NCBI GenBank assembly: GCA_019188245.1
Contig: JAECZO010000025.1
Span: 110,001 to 174,000 of the forward strand
Reading direction: 5' to 3'
Length of the DNA: 64,000 nt
Source: Novymonas esmeraldas
Lineage: Eukaryota; Euglenozoa; Kinetoplastea; Trypanosomatida; Trypanosomatidae
Part shown: piece by piece, positions 29,401 to 38,600 of the stretch
Layout: every line of letters starts with the position of its first letter
Position numbering within the stretch: position 1 is the first letter of the stretch
Translations under genes and position numbers: made by a program
Notes under the pieces: model-generated
Databases searched by the model: none
Told to the model about the DNA's origin: nothing
What the model saw: only the letters and a program-made list of their open reading frames with translations

Positions 29401-31690
29401 GTGCGCCGTAGCCGTGGAAGACGTCGGCGCCGAGCGGCTGCAGGGGCGATCCCAAGCCGCGCTGCGTCGTCGAGACCCACGCACTCGCCTCCGCCTCCGC
29501 CACGCCGGGCGTGCCGCTCTCCTCCACCCTGTCCGACCGGTCCGTCATGGTCGACGTCTTCGCCATCGAGCGCACCGCAGCGCTCCCGCCGGCGACCGTG
29601 GCCCCGTTCGACGACAAGCTCCCACGCGGGGCACTGCTGCCGCTGCTGCGCGCGGAGGCGTTGACGGCCCCGTTGCTGGAGCTGCGGGTGAGGTCGCCGT
29701 AGACGCCGTCGAGGTTGTAGAGCACACGACGCGGTTGCAGCACGATGGAGCGGAAGGAGGCAGAGACGAGCACGCCGGTGCTGCCGGTGTGGGCGGGCGG
29801 CGCCACCGGCGATGCCGTGGCGGCGCTGTCCGAAGCAGGGAAGGCGGACCCCGCCACGCCGCGTCGGGGTGGCCGAGTCGCACTGCCGGCGCCGCCACCG
29901 CCGCCTCCCGGTGGGCTGGCCGCGACCGGTGAGAAGGGCCCGCCGTTGGCCGGCGCTGTTGCGGGCATCACCACCGCTGCTGGATTGAGCGTCGTCGAGG
30001 CGCTCTCGGAGGCGCTCGCGGACGACGACGGCGACCGGGCAAGCGACGAGGACGTCGTGGCCGTGACGCCGCTGATGTCCGCACGGTGCGGCGCGGCAGA
30101 GCGGCCCGACAACATCGACGGCGAGCCGGCGCGGACGCCGGAGGATGTCGAGGGCAGCTCGGAGATCCTCCGCGTGAGGGGCGGAAGCGAGGACGCGCCG
30201 GTCGAGCCGCTGCTGCCGCCACCGGCTCTCCCGGATGCGGTGCTGCGCTGTGCTGCGTTGGCGGCGGCCGCCGTGCTGCCCGGGCTCCCCAGGTTGTGCG
30301 TCTTGTGGCCGGACGTGTTGGACGCGGCCATTAGAAAACTGTCGGCGCCACTGCCGCTGCTGCGTGCCGGCAGCCCCACCGAGGCCTTGGAGACGCGGCG
30401 GCAGTCCTCCACAGGGAAGCCGAGCGCTCGCAGACCGTAGTCGAAGTTGTCCACGTTCTTCGTCCGCGACACGAGCGTGTGCATCGAGAAGGCCTCGCTG
30501 CCGCTCCGACTCGTCGTCGGACGGGCGGCCGTGGCGGCGCCTGATGTGCCGGCGCCTGGCGGGGCCCTGCCGTGCATCGGCGACACTGCGCCGCGGTCCT
30601 CTGCGACGGCGGACGAGCTGAGGCGCGCCGTGGACGTGGATGATTGCGCCGGCGCCTGCGACCCACCACGATGCGCCGTCATCGTGGGGGGGACGGAGTC
30701 AACCACCGACGCCTTCCACGACGGCTGCCGCACCGCACGCGGGGACTCGCCGCTGGACGACAGCACCTTGTCGCGCGCCAGCAGCGAGGACGCGCTGGTG
30801 CCGCCCTCTGCGTGGCGGGAGCCGGTGAAGTGTGTGGGGGCCGAGGTCACCGGGCACAGCCCCTTCGCATCGGACGACGCCATCTCGAACGTCGTCGTGG
30901 TCGCGGCCCGCAGCGGCGGCGGCGACGCCGGAGTTGTCGTGGTGATGGGAGCAGGGCACACGTCGCAGCTCACGGCGCGTGCGAGGGGCTCCAGGCGGCC
31001 TCGGACGGGCTGGCGCGCCGACGCCGATGTCGACGTCGGGGTGGAGGACTGTGCGCCAGCGTACGACGCGGCACGCCGGACACCGTCAGCGCCGCTGCTC
31101 GCCCGCGACGTAAGGGGGGCGGTGCTGCGGCTGCTGACACCCGTCTCGCTCTGCTGCGGCGCTGGCAACGCGCTGAAGGTGCTCTGCGCTGCAGCGACAT
31201 CGGCCTCTGCCAGAGGGGTCTGCAGCGCCAGCGAGTAGCGCCGGCGCCGGTCCGGGCGCGCGCCGGAGTCCTGTCGAAGCACCGAGAGCGGCGAGCTGCT
31301 GTCCGCGGCGGAGGAGCGCACATGCGGGGAGCCTATGACGTCGCTGCGGCCATTGCGAAGCCCAGTGAGCGGTGGTGCTGCGTGCGGTGCCATCGGCGGC
31401 GGTTGAAGGGGCCGCAGTGCTGGACGCACCTCCTCCGACTCCTCCTCTCCAAGCCACGGCATGCTGTACCCGTCGCTCGTGGTGTAGAGAGCCCCGTTGG
31501 GGGCACCGGTGGGTCGACGACTCCCTTGGCGCAGGCTGCTTATGCTGTCCTGCTGCTGCGCTGCCCTCTCGGCCTGCAGCCCCGGCGACGATGGCGCCAC
31601 GATGTCCTGCGGTGTGATGAGCGACCCATGCTGTGCGGCTGTGAACGGCGACGCCGTGCGTCGTGAAGTGGTCGAGTGGGCGGCGGGCAT
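23456..31690 (-). CDS. giant protein with long disordered N-terminus and three pseudo-motor domains, 2744 aa
   Basis: Start chosen at the ATG at 31690 (MPAAHSTTSRRTASPF); the 29 in-frame codons upstream are just T-tract and (CA)n. Stop TGA at 23456. Residues 1 to about 1120 are Ser/Ala/Pro/Thr-rich with no recognisable fold. The first domain spans about 1122-1620: HGENAIAVVMDTADE, TSPVFGTCLNE, DIVVSSFTI, LLRYALGKGPCTVLAAV, PRPRRGSMRAYI, FLADPETVHVPVYV. The second spans about 1647-2150: GFNATVAVVQE, VSTLTVVNL, ending in DPRNVALTAYPF. The third spans about 2320-2744: GRTAALFISDTES, LLRYWLGGPCYTTSIAGLS, LPRLGSVLGYIDY. The first two carry long inserts before and after the VSS strand. None has a P-loop lysine. 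There is no signal peptide or membrane helix. A role as a scaffold derived from a motor domain is my inference. Confidence 0.87.
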   Translation of the reverse strand: MPAAHSTTSRRTASPFTAAQHGSLITPQDIVAPSSPGLQAERAAQQQDSISSLRQGSRRPTGAPNGALYTTSDGYSMPWLGEEESEEVRPALRPLQPPPMAPHAAPPLTGLRNGRSDVIGSPHVRSSAADSSSPLSVLRQDSGARPDRRRRYSLALQTPLAEADVAAAQSTFSALPAPQQSETGVSSRSTAPLTSRASSGADGVRRAASYAGAQSSTPTSTSASARQPVRGRLEPLARAVSCDVCPAPITTTTPASPPPLRAATTTTFEMASSDAKGLCPVTSAPTHFTGSRHAEGGTSASSLLARDKVLSSSGESPRAVRQPSWKASVVDSVPPTMTAHRGGSQAPAQSSTSTARLSSSAVAEDRGAVSPMHGRAPPGAGTSGAATAARPTTSRSGSEAFSMHTLVSRTKNVDNFDYGLRALGFPVEDCRRVSKASVGLPARSSGSGADSFLMAASNTSGHKTHNLGSPGSTAAAANAAQRSTASGRAGGGSSGSTGASSLPPLTRRISELPSTSSGVRAGSPSMLSGRSAAPHRADISGVTATTSSSLARSPSSSASASESASTTLNPAAVVMPATAPANGGPFSPVAASPPGGGGGGAGSATRPPRRGVAGSAFPASDSAATASPVAPPAHTGSTGVLVSASFRSIVLQPRRVLYNLDGVYGDLTRSSSNGAVNASARSSGSSAPRGSLSSNGATVAGGSAAVRSMAKTSTMTDRSDRVEESGTPGVAEAEASAWVSTTQRGLGSPLQPLGADVFHGYGAPASLRQSDDGASFGDSDAEPSAMNRLTSPRRLHQLRGGPDSSGGGDSVTLEGSVDGGDGRLARGAGGRRSWRHGSGGDVGASPEERRAPYGTHDVFLPFEDGIASAPRGFSSLVLSSFLRHAGSTSTQGTVGGSLSASTFSSTAPALPPPPPHRSIFGSTSSPPSSSTATAMMTSDGDRTCAFSHHSLTQTPACGAAAPSPRPPTTTPPSAAAAPGAARPAGAVAGGLTGHALEPPVPRPGGRGGPQPPSSAAAVAATVAPTARHRVPLPPNATEVAVAAAAAAAAPWPPHGGDGGGAVETPTDLVRAGVLRWTKPRPAAETEQDGEAANDGDFNGAEYAVPHLDSPTADQEGADARGWRTVRGLTVLERSAAAPTTAAARVLAVDGGYTVRVVQGDLVGDCETDECVERCAAAALAGSAADAAGSATPAAVVGVSLPLPSVLVDAAVSRFIEHGENAIAVVMDTADEFVMHRGSSAAAAPTETQPPQRAGDQPRRGSASPAGTGDAAAVAVAVSECPNAGVARAMCQRVVEAFLAFKAAQATAHPDSVVDLKVAAALVPVSLLEEAAAAAPVPPSLSSSSSSPPRLGERGIFYDVVHTATTRDGCRRPLEVATSPVFGTCLNECQWLVVEDESDIVAVFELVRCLLRVKHSLQHGFLYIQFLHQYFIPDEVVVAVAPRVARPAVSPAFTRRRLGAGVPDPPRRGGRHGDIVVSSFTIVTAPYPHVVEAMLDQRADTPWPLLRYALGKGPCTVLAAVNVHEEDAEAAHPLSVLQRLKATQHPRPRRGSMRAYIAEEQHKIEDLKWRLANTADGDPESQATIKRLAVLISKLECGAKDAEDFLADPETVHVPVYVDARKPVHHAAYTELQTAPPSSAHAAVAATGVPQVVALVKDYSPTSGFVGVAGSPRSRKATSSRWLAGPPPATAAAAAGGTGAASVTLTAQLSLTRSVDVPVSEIASLAAASGADVDGQRCAVWRGVSACLNSGFNATVAVVQEAAEAKCAWSLQVTLGLVHGVLKDAWQRGAAATEPSAGLSSPPREVVRVAASVYHCSGAAVADLLRSSSTSRMTTGTAATGMVTFTPAKAAVRPLAGACAPLNVSAKQIGSLAELEEVLRDAVERLRAAQAAAEGEPAGGGGGAAPDRLSRQCLLAPGYTVVSIDLTQRISGDPRRADGADGAGGGGGGGGDDGDDVWVSTLTVVNLGGHCALLSEAVKTAAAAATTTAAAAAAAAAVEPGEEERRAASSAPLRRVAAAKAESPQPQSPSPSAALLMRLLMHRRGMVVCAAALPARPTPEAVDALLGTVRCFTTHAARPVPGADADADVTAASAGAAAAPARRSVRQLIAHLRAVLRVSEGAGGHALVNVRDAVKRALAVLRDPRNVALTAYPFTLADAEALELPAASPALRVDGPTGESSSIHTGGSVSTIGGGGSSSAPDLSADAVGKQWQRQSRPTAAEEASSTAEAAGGVAALDRRARGAQVSLFGPPAAYYGIRYNRSEDPLLLRRAVTASLCQPARLARPRPSAAAAQAGSTDAGGVRGDEREEEDEEEDEEDEQVTVPTVLVLNAATTGAHVKRHGTQVRIPIPDAPTPQYLSLGADELVNIKPTSMGMKSSLLMRSVSCVARGRTAALFISDTESCDATSSIAWLTLRTVMGGIFQSLKMREVEAVRHCAAMRAFLIEEDQPNAFADLLAPQLTPAQPRQPLTRLKYSPFCGPVPADAKAVPVRDLQDVNIALATVLHGARMARQSATTASAEQLHGCIVLQLTFHQFIPAAAGVPADVVVSSLWCVHMGCSSGWMAAQKTAPSSATGALLRYWLGGPCYTTSIAGLSRYVGVRSATWRSVIGAQQRIHPVVLRLPRLGSVLGYIDYLNALLSRCTAAVATQASGELGSGALTTTTTTNTSSSSSANSAPGQERRVCGSSPPSVVAAGAADSVARVTALLKEAHRMLSRVNDKGGTSQLQLSLLAHEERTFTALDGL

Positions 31691-31703
31691 CCCAGTACAC
31701 ACA

Positions 31704-31741
<38 letters not shown>

Positions 31742-31754
31742 AAAAAAAAAATCA

Positions 31755-31830
31755 CTCACACGCAGCACAATCGACAAACAACAGCAAAAGAAAAAAAGGG
31801 GGGGAAATGAAAAGCGAACACAGAAGAAGC
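31755..31830 (-). promoter_or_regulatory. candidate spliced-leader acceptor for the 2744-aa gene
   Basis: Minus strand: a pyrimidine-rich stretch with C7 and T7 runs (about 31830-31785) leads to an AG at 31756-31755, about 65 bases before the ATG at 31690. There is no AG at all between the T15 tract (31751-31737) and the ATG, so the acceptor must lie upstream of that tract if this start is used. Confidence 0.4.
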
Positions 31831-34446
31831 GAGAAGAGACACAGTGAGAAACAGAGAGAGAGTGTGTGTGTGTGTTTGTGTGCTTGATGGGAGGAAAGAA
31901 ACGTGGAGAAGAGATCTACCAGGAGAAGAACAACGACACCGGCGGAGGACGAGGGGGGGAGAGGGGAGATAGGGTGAGAGAAGAGGTGGCGGAAGGATGG
32001 TCGTGGGGTAAGGGGAGAGGGAGGCGGCGATCATACACCAAGTTGAGCGCACACACCCGTCCTGGTACCGCCACCGCAAGTCGACGCACGCCAGAAACGC
32101 AAAAAAAAAAAGAAAAAAAAAAGAGAGAGCGGAGGAGCGGGAGTGACGCAGACACAGTGAAAAAAAAAAAAATGATGGAGCGCGTGTGCGTGTGTGTGAA
32201 TGTGTGTGAATGTGTGTGTGAATGTCTGAAAACGCCGTACGGTCCCTTTTTTTTTCAACAGGAACAGTGCGACGATTCGCTGACAATCACGAGCGGTCTA
32301 CACACACACACACACAACGACACACGCACACACGCACCCACGCACACACTCAATCTAGGAGAAGATGGACTGCACCTCAGCAACGCAGGTCGGGAGAGAC
32401 GCGCGACACGATGGCTCGGCAACGCCGCCAACTGACGCCTCAACGTCTTCCTTCTCTCTCTCTTTCTCTCTTGGGCAGGAAGAGAGAAGAGAGGGAGGGT
32501 CACAAGCAGTGAACAGAAGAAAAGAAATTTCACACAGACACAGACGGAAACAGAGACACCCAATCACACAGCCACACACACACACACACACAGACACGCG
32601 GGCACGTTCGTGCAGGTGGATGTGGCGAACAGCGAGACCTTCGCACGCGCCAGGAAGATGGAAAGCAGAAAAAAAAAAAAAACCCCGCAACAGGAAAGGA
32701 GTGGAGATGCGTGGGTGTGGGTGGGGGGGCAAAGAGGCCGTCACGTAACCCGTTGGGTCCTCCTTCGCGTGAGATACACGAAGAGCGAAGTGCAGACTAG
32801 GAAAAAAAAAAAAAAACGGTGCTTTCTACGTTGCGCTCTCCTCCTCGTTGAGGCAGTTCCAGGACGCGTGTGTGTGTGTGTGTGTGTAAGTGTATCTGTG
32901 CTGTCGAGGTTGCAGCTGCGTGCGTATGTCAAGCTTCGTGCGGGAGCAGGATGGAGAGGGAACGGCAGGAGCTCTGTGAAAGACGCCCCACCAAACAGAG
33001 AAAAAAAAAAACGAAAAGGAAAAGGAAAAAAAACACAGAGAAGATAATACGCTGCACACGCGCGTGCGACGCGCTACAAAAAAAAAAAAAAAGGAGCACA
33101 GAAGAACACGATGTGGCAGAGAGAGAGAGAGACAAACAGACAGAGAGAGACGGACAGAGAGAGAGAGACAGAGAAAGATCAAACACGCACGCACGCGCTA
33201 ACGCAGGTGGAATCACAAGCAAACAGAAAAAAAAAAAAGTGAGCGAGACAGAGAACGTAAGCGAAGCGACACTGAAAAAAAAAAAAAGGAAAGAAGCTCA
33301 CACCCGCGTGTGCGGGAAGCAAACAAGCCAAGTGAAGAGAAGCACGCTAAAAAAAAAAAAAACAATGAGGGCAACAATGTAGCTCCACCGATCGTGACCA
33401 CCTGGAATCTGCTGAACACCAGAGTCTCACTGTACCTGCCCCGGTCCCCCGGTCTCGGCAATGATCAGCAATTGTGTGAATGTGTGTATGTATGTGTGTG
33501 TGTGTGTGTGTGTCGAAGTGTCAGATGGGTCCTGTGCTTTTCTTGCCTTCACAGGGCCGTTAGGAGGTGGCACTACCGTTGCACTCACCGTCGATGATGA
33601 TGATGATGATGATGCGGCCACTTCTCGCCCTCTTCTACACGTCCTTCAGACGATATCACACGCACACGGAGCGCTTGCTTTGATGTGTATGTGTGTGTGT
33701 GTGTGTGTGTGTGTTTAGTTAGGGAGTGACACCACGCTTCTGCGTCGGTGCAACTTCCCTCTTTCCCCTCTCCCCCCTCAGCAAACAGGCTTGCCGCTGC
33801 TGTGTAGAAGCGGTGGTGGAGGTTCAGTGAGACAGAGACGTCGTGCGCTGGGGAGGAGCGACGAGGAGGCGCGGAAGGAGGGGAGGGCGGACGGGGGCAG
33901 GCGTGCGCTCTGCTCGGGAGAGGTGGGGAGCGAAGAGAGGTTGAAGAAGAAGAAGACGAAAAAAAAAAAAAAAAAGAAGACGATGAGCAGAGGAGACAGA
34001 GAGAGAGAAACGGAAAAGAGAAAGGGAGGCGACACACGCCGTCGGATGATGCAAGCACTCGACACACGTTCACGAACACGAACACACACAGACAGAGACA
34101 CACGCAACGACACACACACGCACACAAATGACAGAAACCCTCGAACCAACAAAGGAGAAGGTGGATGTCCGAGCTGACAGAGAGCGAGTCAGTGAGAAGT
34201 GGGGGGAGAGAGGGAGAGAGAAAGAAAGAAAGCAGAGCAGTGGACGATACGAGCGAGGTGGGCGTAGTGGAGGGGAGGGGGGTCAGGGAGGAGCTGAATG
34301 ACTGGGTGCTCACTGACGCCGAGGGGTGCACACGACGCAGCAGCGCTCGAGGTGGCGGCGAGCGCAGAGGAAAGGGCCGAAGGTGAGAGGAGGATGAAGG
34401 GAGGTGGAGAGCCTCGCACCGTGTCGAGTGGGGAGTGATATGTGGA

Positions 34447-34465
34447 GGGAGGGAGGGAGGGAGGG
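34447..34465 (+). other. (GGGA)n G-quadruplex-type motif
   Basis: Five GGG runs separated by single A on the plus strand. In the minus-strand transcript this is CCCU-rich, so any quadruplex would form on the non-transcript DNA strand. It lies in the intergenic region upstream of the 2744-aa gene. Confidence 0.6.
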
Positions 34466-35636
34466 TGAAGGGGGAGTTTGTGTCTGTAGGTGTGTGTGTG
34501 TTTCTTTTTCTTTGTTGCTTTCTTTGGTTTTTTCTTTTGATTCTCTCGTTGCTCAGCTCGCGTGCGACGAGACTTCGTTTGTGCCCAACTCTCCTTGTGT
34601 GTGTGAGGGGGGGGACCTATGCGGATGTGTGTGTGTGTGTGTGTTTATGTGCGTGTAATGTGTAGCGTCGAGCACTTCGACACAACAACCACAACAACAA
34701 CGACGAGTGCGCGTGACAGCGCACCACTTTTCCTCGGCGTAGACGTGTGCGTAGAAGTGTGTGTGTGTGTGTGTGTGGTGTCCCCACGGTAATCAAAACA
34801 AGACGTGAAAGTACAGGACGAGGCAGACGAGGTGTACAGAGAAGACGACAGGGCGAGCGAGAGCGCGGGTGTGATGGAGAGCGCCAATGGATGCGCTACG
34901 ACACATCTTCGCGCGGTGATGGAGCGCAACCTGTTCTGGAACACGTCATCTCAAACGGAGGAGGGGGAGGGGCTGTTTGCTTCGACTGGATCGGCCCTCC
35001 CTCCATCCCTACACACACACACACACACACACACGACTCACGCATCCGTCTCTGTGTGTGTTTGTGTATGCGTGTGTGTGTGTGTGTGTGTGTGTCTCTG
35101 TTTGTGAATTGATGGTAACGTAGCGCGCGTACGGGTAGAGAGGAAGAGGGAGCGAGAGAACACGAAGAGAACAGCTTCGATGTCCAGGACAGAGACAGCC
35201 ACGCAGAGGTGCCTTAGCCAACAAAATAAAGGGAAAGAGAGAAAGGCGCGTGTGTGTGTGTGTCCCACCGCCAGCAAAACACAGTGTGTGTGACCACCAC
35301 CACCACCCGATGGATAGACGCAACGAGTGGAACAGCCACTGAGGAAGAAACAGAGGCACACATACACACAGAGAGAGAGAATTCTGGAGAGAGGAGCGCT
35401 CGTGACGGCACGTCGCTGTTGCGTCTCCACAGAACTTGAAAAACAAAACAAAAAAAAAGAAACAGAACATTCGCGTATTCCTCCTCTTCCTACCATCGTC
35501 AGTCATTTGAAAGAGCAAGAGATCACCACGCAACACCTCGGTGAACGTGTCTGCGTGTGTCTCTCTCTCTGTGTGTGTGTACATGTGTTTGTGTATTTCT
35601 GTAAGTGTGTGTGTGTGTGTGCCGACGCCGGTCGCG

Positions 35637-38600
35637 CTATGGCACTGACCCTTGCACGGTGCGTGGCTGGCCAACATGAGGCGGTGGCAGCGTACCGACC
35701 TCGTTGGAGTCATGTGGTGCGCTGTAGCGCCGGTGCTGCGACGCTGGTTTGCACAACGGTGGTGTTCGCACGGCCCGGTGAGGCGAGCTCGTGGTGAGGC
35801 GATGCAGCGCATCCGCCGACACGCGCGGACTCGTTGTCTGCGTCCGATGAAGCGACGAGCTCGGTGGACCCAAGCTGCTCTCCCGCGTTGCAGGCGGCGG
35901 CTGCACCGGCGACGACGGCACGCGGGCTGGGGAGCAGATGCCGGGCAGCTGCGTGGAGGACAAGGAGGAGTCGCCGGGCAGGCGAGGGTGCTGGGGGAGG
36001 ATGCGCGGGGCGGGCATGGCGAGCGTGGCGAGGTGGGACCGCGGCGGCGCTTGTGGCAGCGGCGCCGGCACTTGCGGCAGTGGCGGCGGCGGCGCCGACT
36101 GCTGAGGAGGAGGAGGAGGTCGATTCCTCGACAGCGGCGTCTCCTCCACGAGCGGCGGAGACCCGCGCTGGGCGGCGCCGCCGACGTGGGCGCTGGTGAC
36201 CGTAGGGGACGGGAGGAGGGTCGAGGACCAGGCCCCGGTGTGGTGCAGAGCCACGTTGCTCGACAGCGGCTCGGCCGAGGCGGGACGCGAGAAACGTCGA
36301 CCGCCTCCACGCCGGCTGGCGTCGCCGCCCGGCAGGAGAGTGGGGGACGCGGACGAGAAGGTGGTGGGGGTGGAGGTGACGGGGCACCCGTGGCCGCTCA
36401 CACAAACGAGTGGACGCACCGGCACCCGCCCCTGTGTGGGAGGGGCGGCGGTCACCACAACATCTGTGTCCGCAGCCGGGGCAGTCTCACCGGCGCCAGA
36501 GACACGCACGCCGCCGTTGCCGTCCAGGTCTGTGCTCAGACTGTGCAAAAACTGTGTAGGTGGACATCGAGCACCGCTGGCCGCACCAACAGCTGAAGGG
36601 GCAGCAGCAGCAGAAGGAGCAGCAGAAGGAGCAGCAGCAGCAGGAGCAGCAGCGGCGGCGGCAGGAGCAGCAGCAACAGCAGCAGTAGTAGCAGCGGCGG
36701 CGGCGGCGGCGCGCTCGCGATTCAGCCTCTGCAGTGTCATCACGTGGCCAGCGGTACGCAGCAGCGCCGGGGACGGCATGGAGCAGGATGACGCGGGGGT
36801 GGTGGCGCGGACACCATTGCCCGAGCTACCCCGTGGCGACGCCGTCTTGTCTTTGTCGCCACTCGCCGCTATCGGCACCGCCGGCCCGCTGTCCTCCTTC
36901 TCGACCGCGCCAGCCGCCGCATTGGCAGACAGCAGCACATCCAGCAGCGCGTGCGTGCGCAGCCGAGGCGGTGCCGTCACGTCGTACAGAACTGTGCCGT
37001 CCATCAACGCGCTCGGGTGCACGCACGCGCCACCGCCACCGCCGGACGGCGACCACGGGCTCTGGGGGGTGTCGCCACCCAGCACCAAGTCCGCCGCGAT
37101 GGAGTGCATCAGTCCGACCTGCCGCCATGCGGTGGCGACACGCCCCAGCGATACGCGCCGGCCAGCAAGCACCTGTCGCACCCACGGCGGCAGATCGCGG
37201 CCGGTGAGGTCGACGTAGAAGCGCTGGGCCGCCGCGGCGCCGTTGCTGGCTGAGAGCGGCGACGCCATCGCCTGGTCTCCGTAGTCCGTGGAGGCCTCTG
37301 CGCCCGAAGAGGCAACGAGATTGTCAATGCACCACTTCAGCGCATCCCGGTGCCGCGCCAGGTACGTCGCATACGACTGCATGCACCAGGGCACGCGCCA
37401 TGCGGTGAAGCGCGCGTGCTGAGTCACCGACTGCTGCGCCGCAAGCAAGGTGGCGGCGCAGTCCAACGCGGTGGCCGCCACGTCCACGACACTCAGGACC
37501 CGGTGCCGATACGTGGGGCGGAGGACGTTGAGCGGGTGCTGCGGTGGCACGTAGTCGTGCCTGTGCAGGCTGCTCCAGAACAGCGGCGTGGTGGAGAGCA
37601 GCACCGTCGCCGCGGTGAAGTACACCGTGTCGAGCGGCGCCGTCGCGTCACCGTGCGAGGACGACGCGAACACCGAGTCATCCGAGGACAGACTCGTCGC
37701 CGTGGCCCGGCCGGCGGCGCTGCGCGGCGGCGTCGGCGGCGGCGTAACGCGGCGCAGCAGGAAGGACACCAACACGTGCGTGCCACCGTGCCTCTCGGTG
37801 CCCTGCTCGCACGCGACGCGCTGCACATGCGCTGGCAAGTCCCGAGTCGCTCTCCGGAACTGAGCCACGGATGTGATGGGCACGTAGCGTGCACCGGCCA
37901 CAACAGGGCCCGCCGGCGTCCACGCCGCCCGGAAGTCCATCACCCCATCTGTGCCGGCGCCGGGGGCGGCGCCGTGGCTCAGGCGCGCAGAGTCGACCCC
38001 GGTAGAGGGAGGACCGCCACCAAAGGAGAGCGCCGCCCCACTTGTCCTGCACAGGTGGTCCTTGACGCCGTAAATGGAGAGCGGCTGCGTGACGGACATG
38101 TAAAGCGCTGAAGTGCCGCCATGCGCGGCTGCCGTCGGCCCCGTCGGCGCGGCAGCGGCAGCGGCGCTGTTGGGCAAGGCCCTCTCCACCATGTCGCGCA
38201 TCGCCGCCCAGAGCGGGGAGCGCATCATACGCGTCACCACACACCCGCCACCGCCCGCCGCCGCAACGCTCCAGATGGACACGTTCTGCCCCTCCACGAA
38301 GTCGCTGAAGGCGGAGCGAACCGCTGTCGACGTCGCACCACCGCCCCCGCGGACGACGCACAACTCGTCCACGGTGAACCGCGCCACGTCTGCCGGCGGC
38401 GCCGCGCTCGCGCACCCAAGAGCGCGGCCGTTGACGATGCAGCACGGCGTCGCCGCCGCCGCAGTCGTCGCGCCAGCGCCGCCGTGGTTGTGTTCCTCGA
38501 GGTACACCACTGTCTCCACCGCACGCGACTCCGCCACGGCGGCGGCGGCGGCGGCGTTGCCGTGGGAGACGGGGTTGAAGGCCGACGCCAGCCATGGGTC

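Larger units (their letters stand above)
31691..35636. other. 3.9-kb intergenic region, low-complexity, no gene seen
   Basis: Contains (AC)16 plus A15 at 31705-31751, A-tracts (32101-32112, 32160-32172, 32670-32683, 32801-32814, 33078-33092, 33349-33362, 33959-33975), (GT)n near 33496-33514 and 33690-33714, a TGA-triplet run at about 33594-33613, a GGGA array at 34447-34465 and a T-rich patch near 34500-34550. Consistent with a long U/C-rich 3' UTR. Open frames here are artefacts of repeats. Confidence 0.65.
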
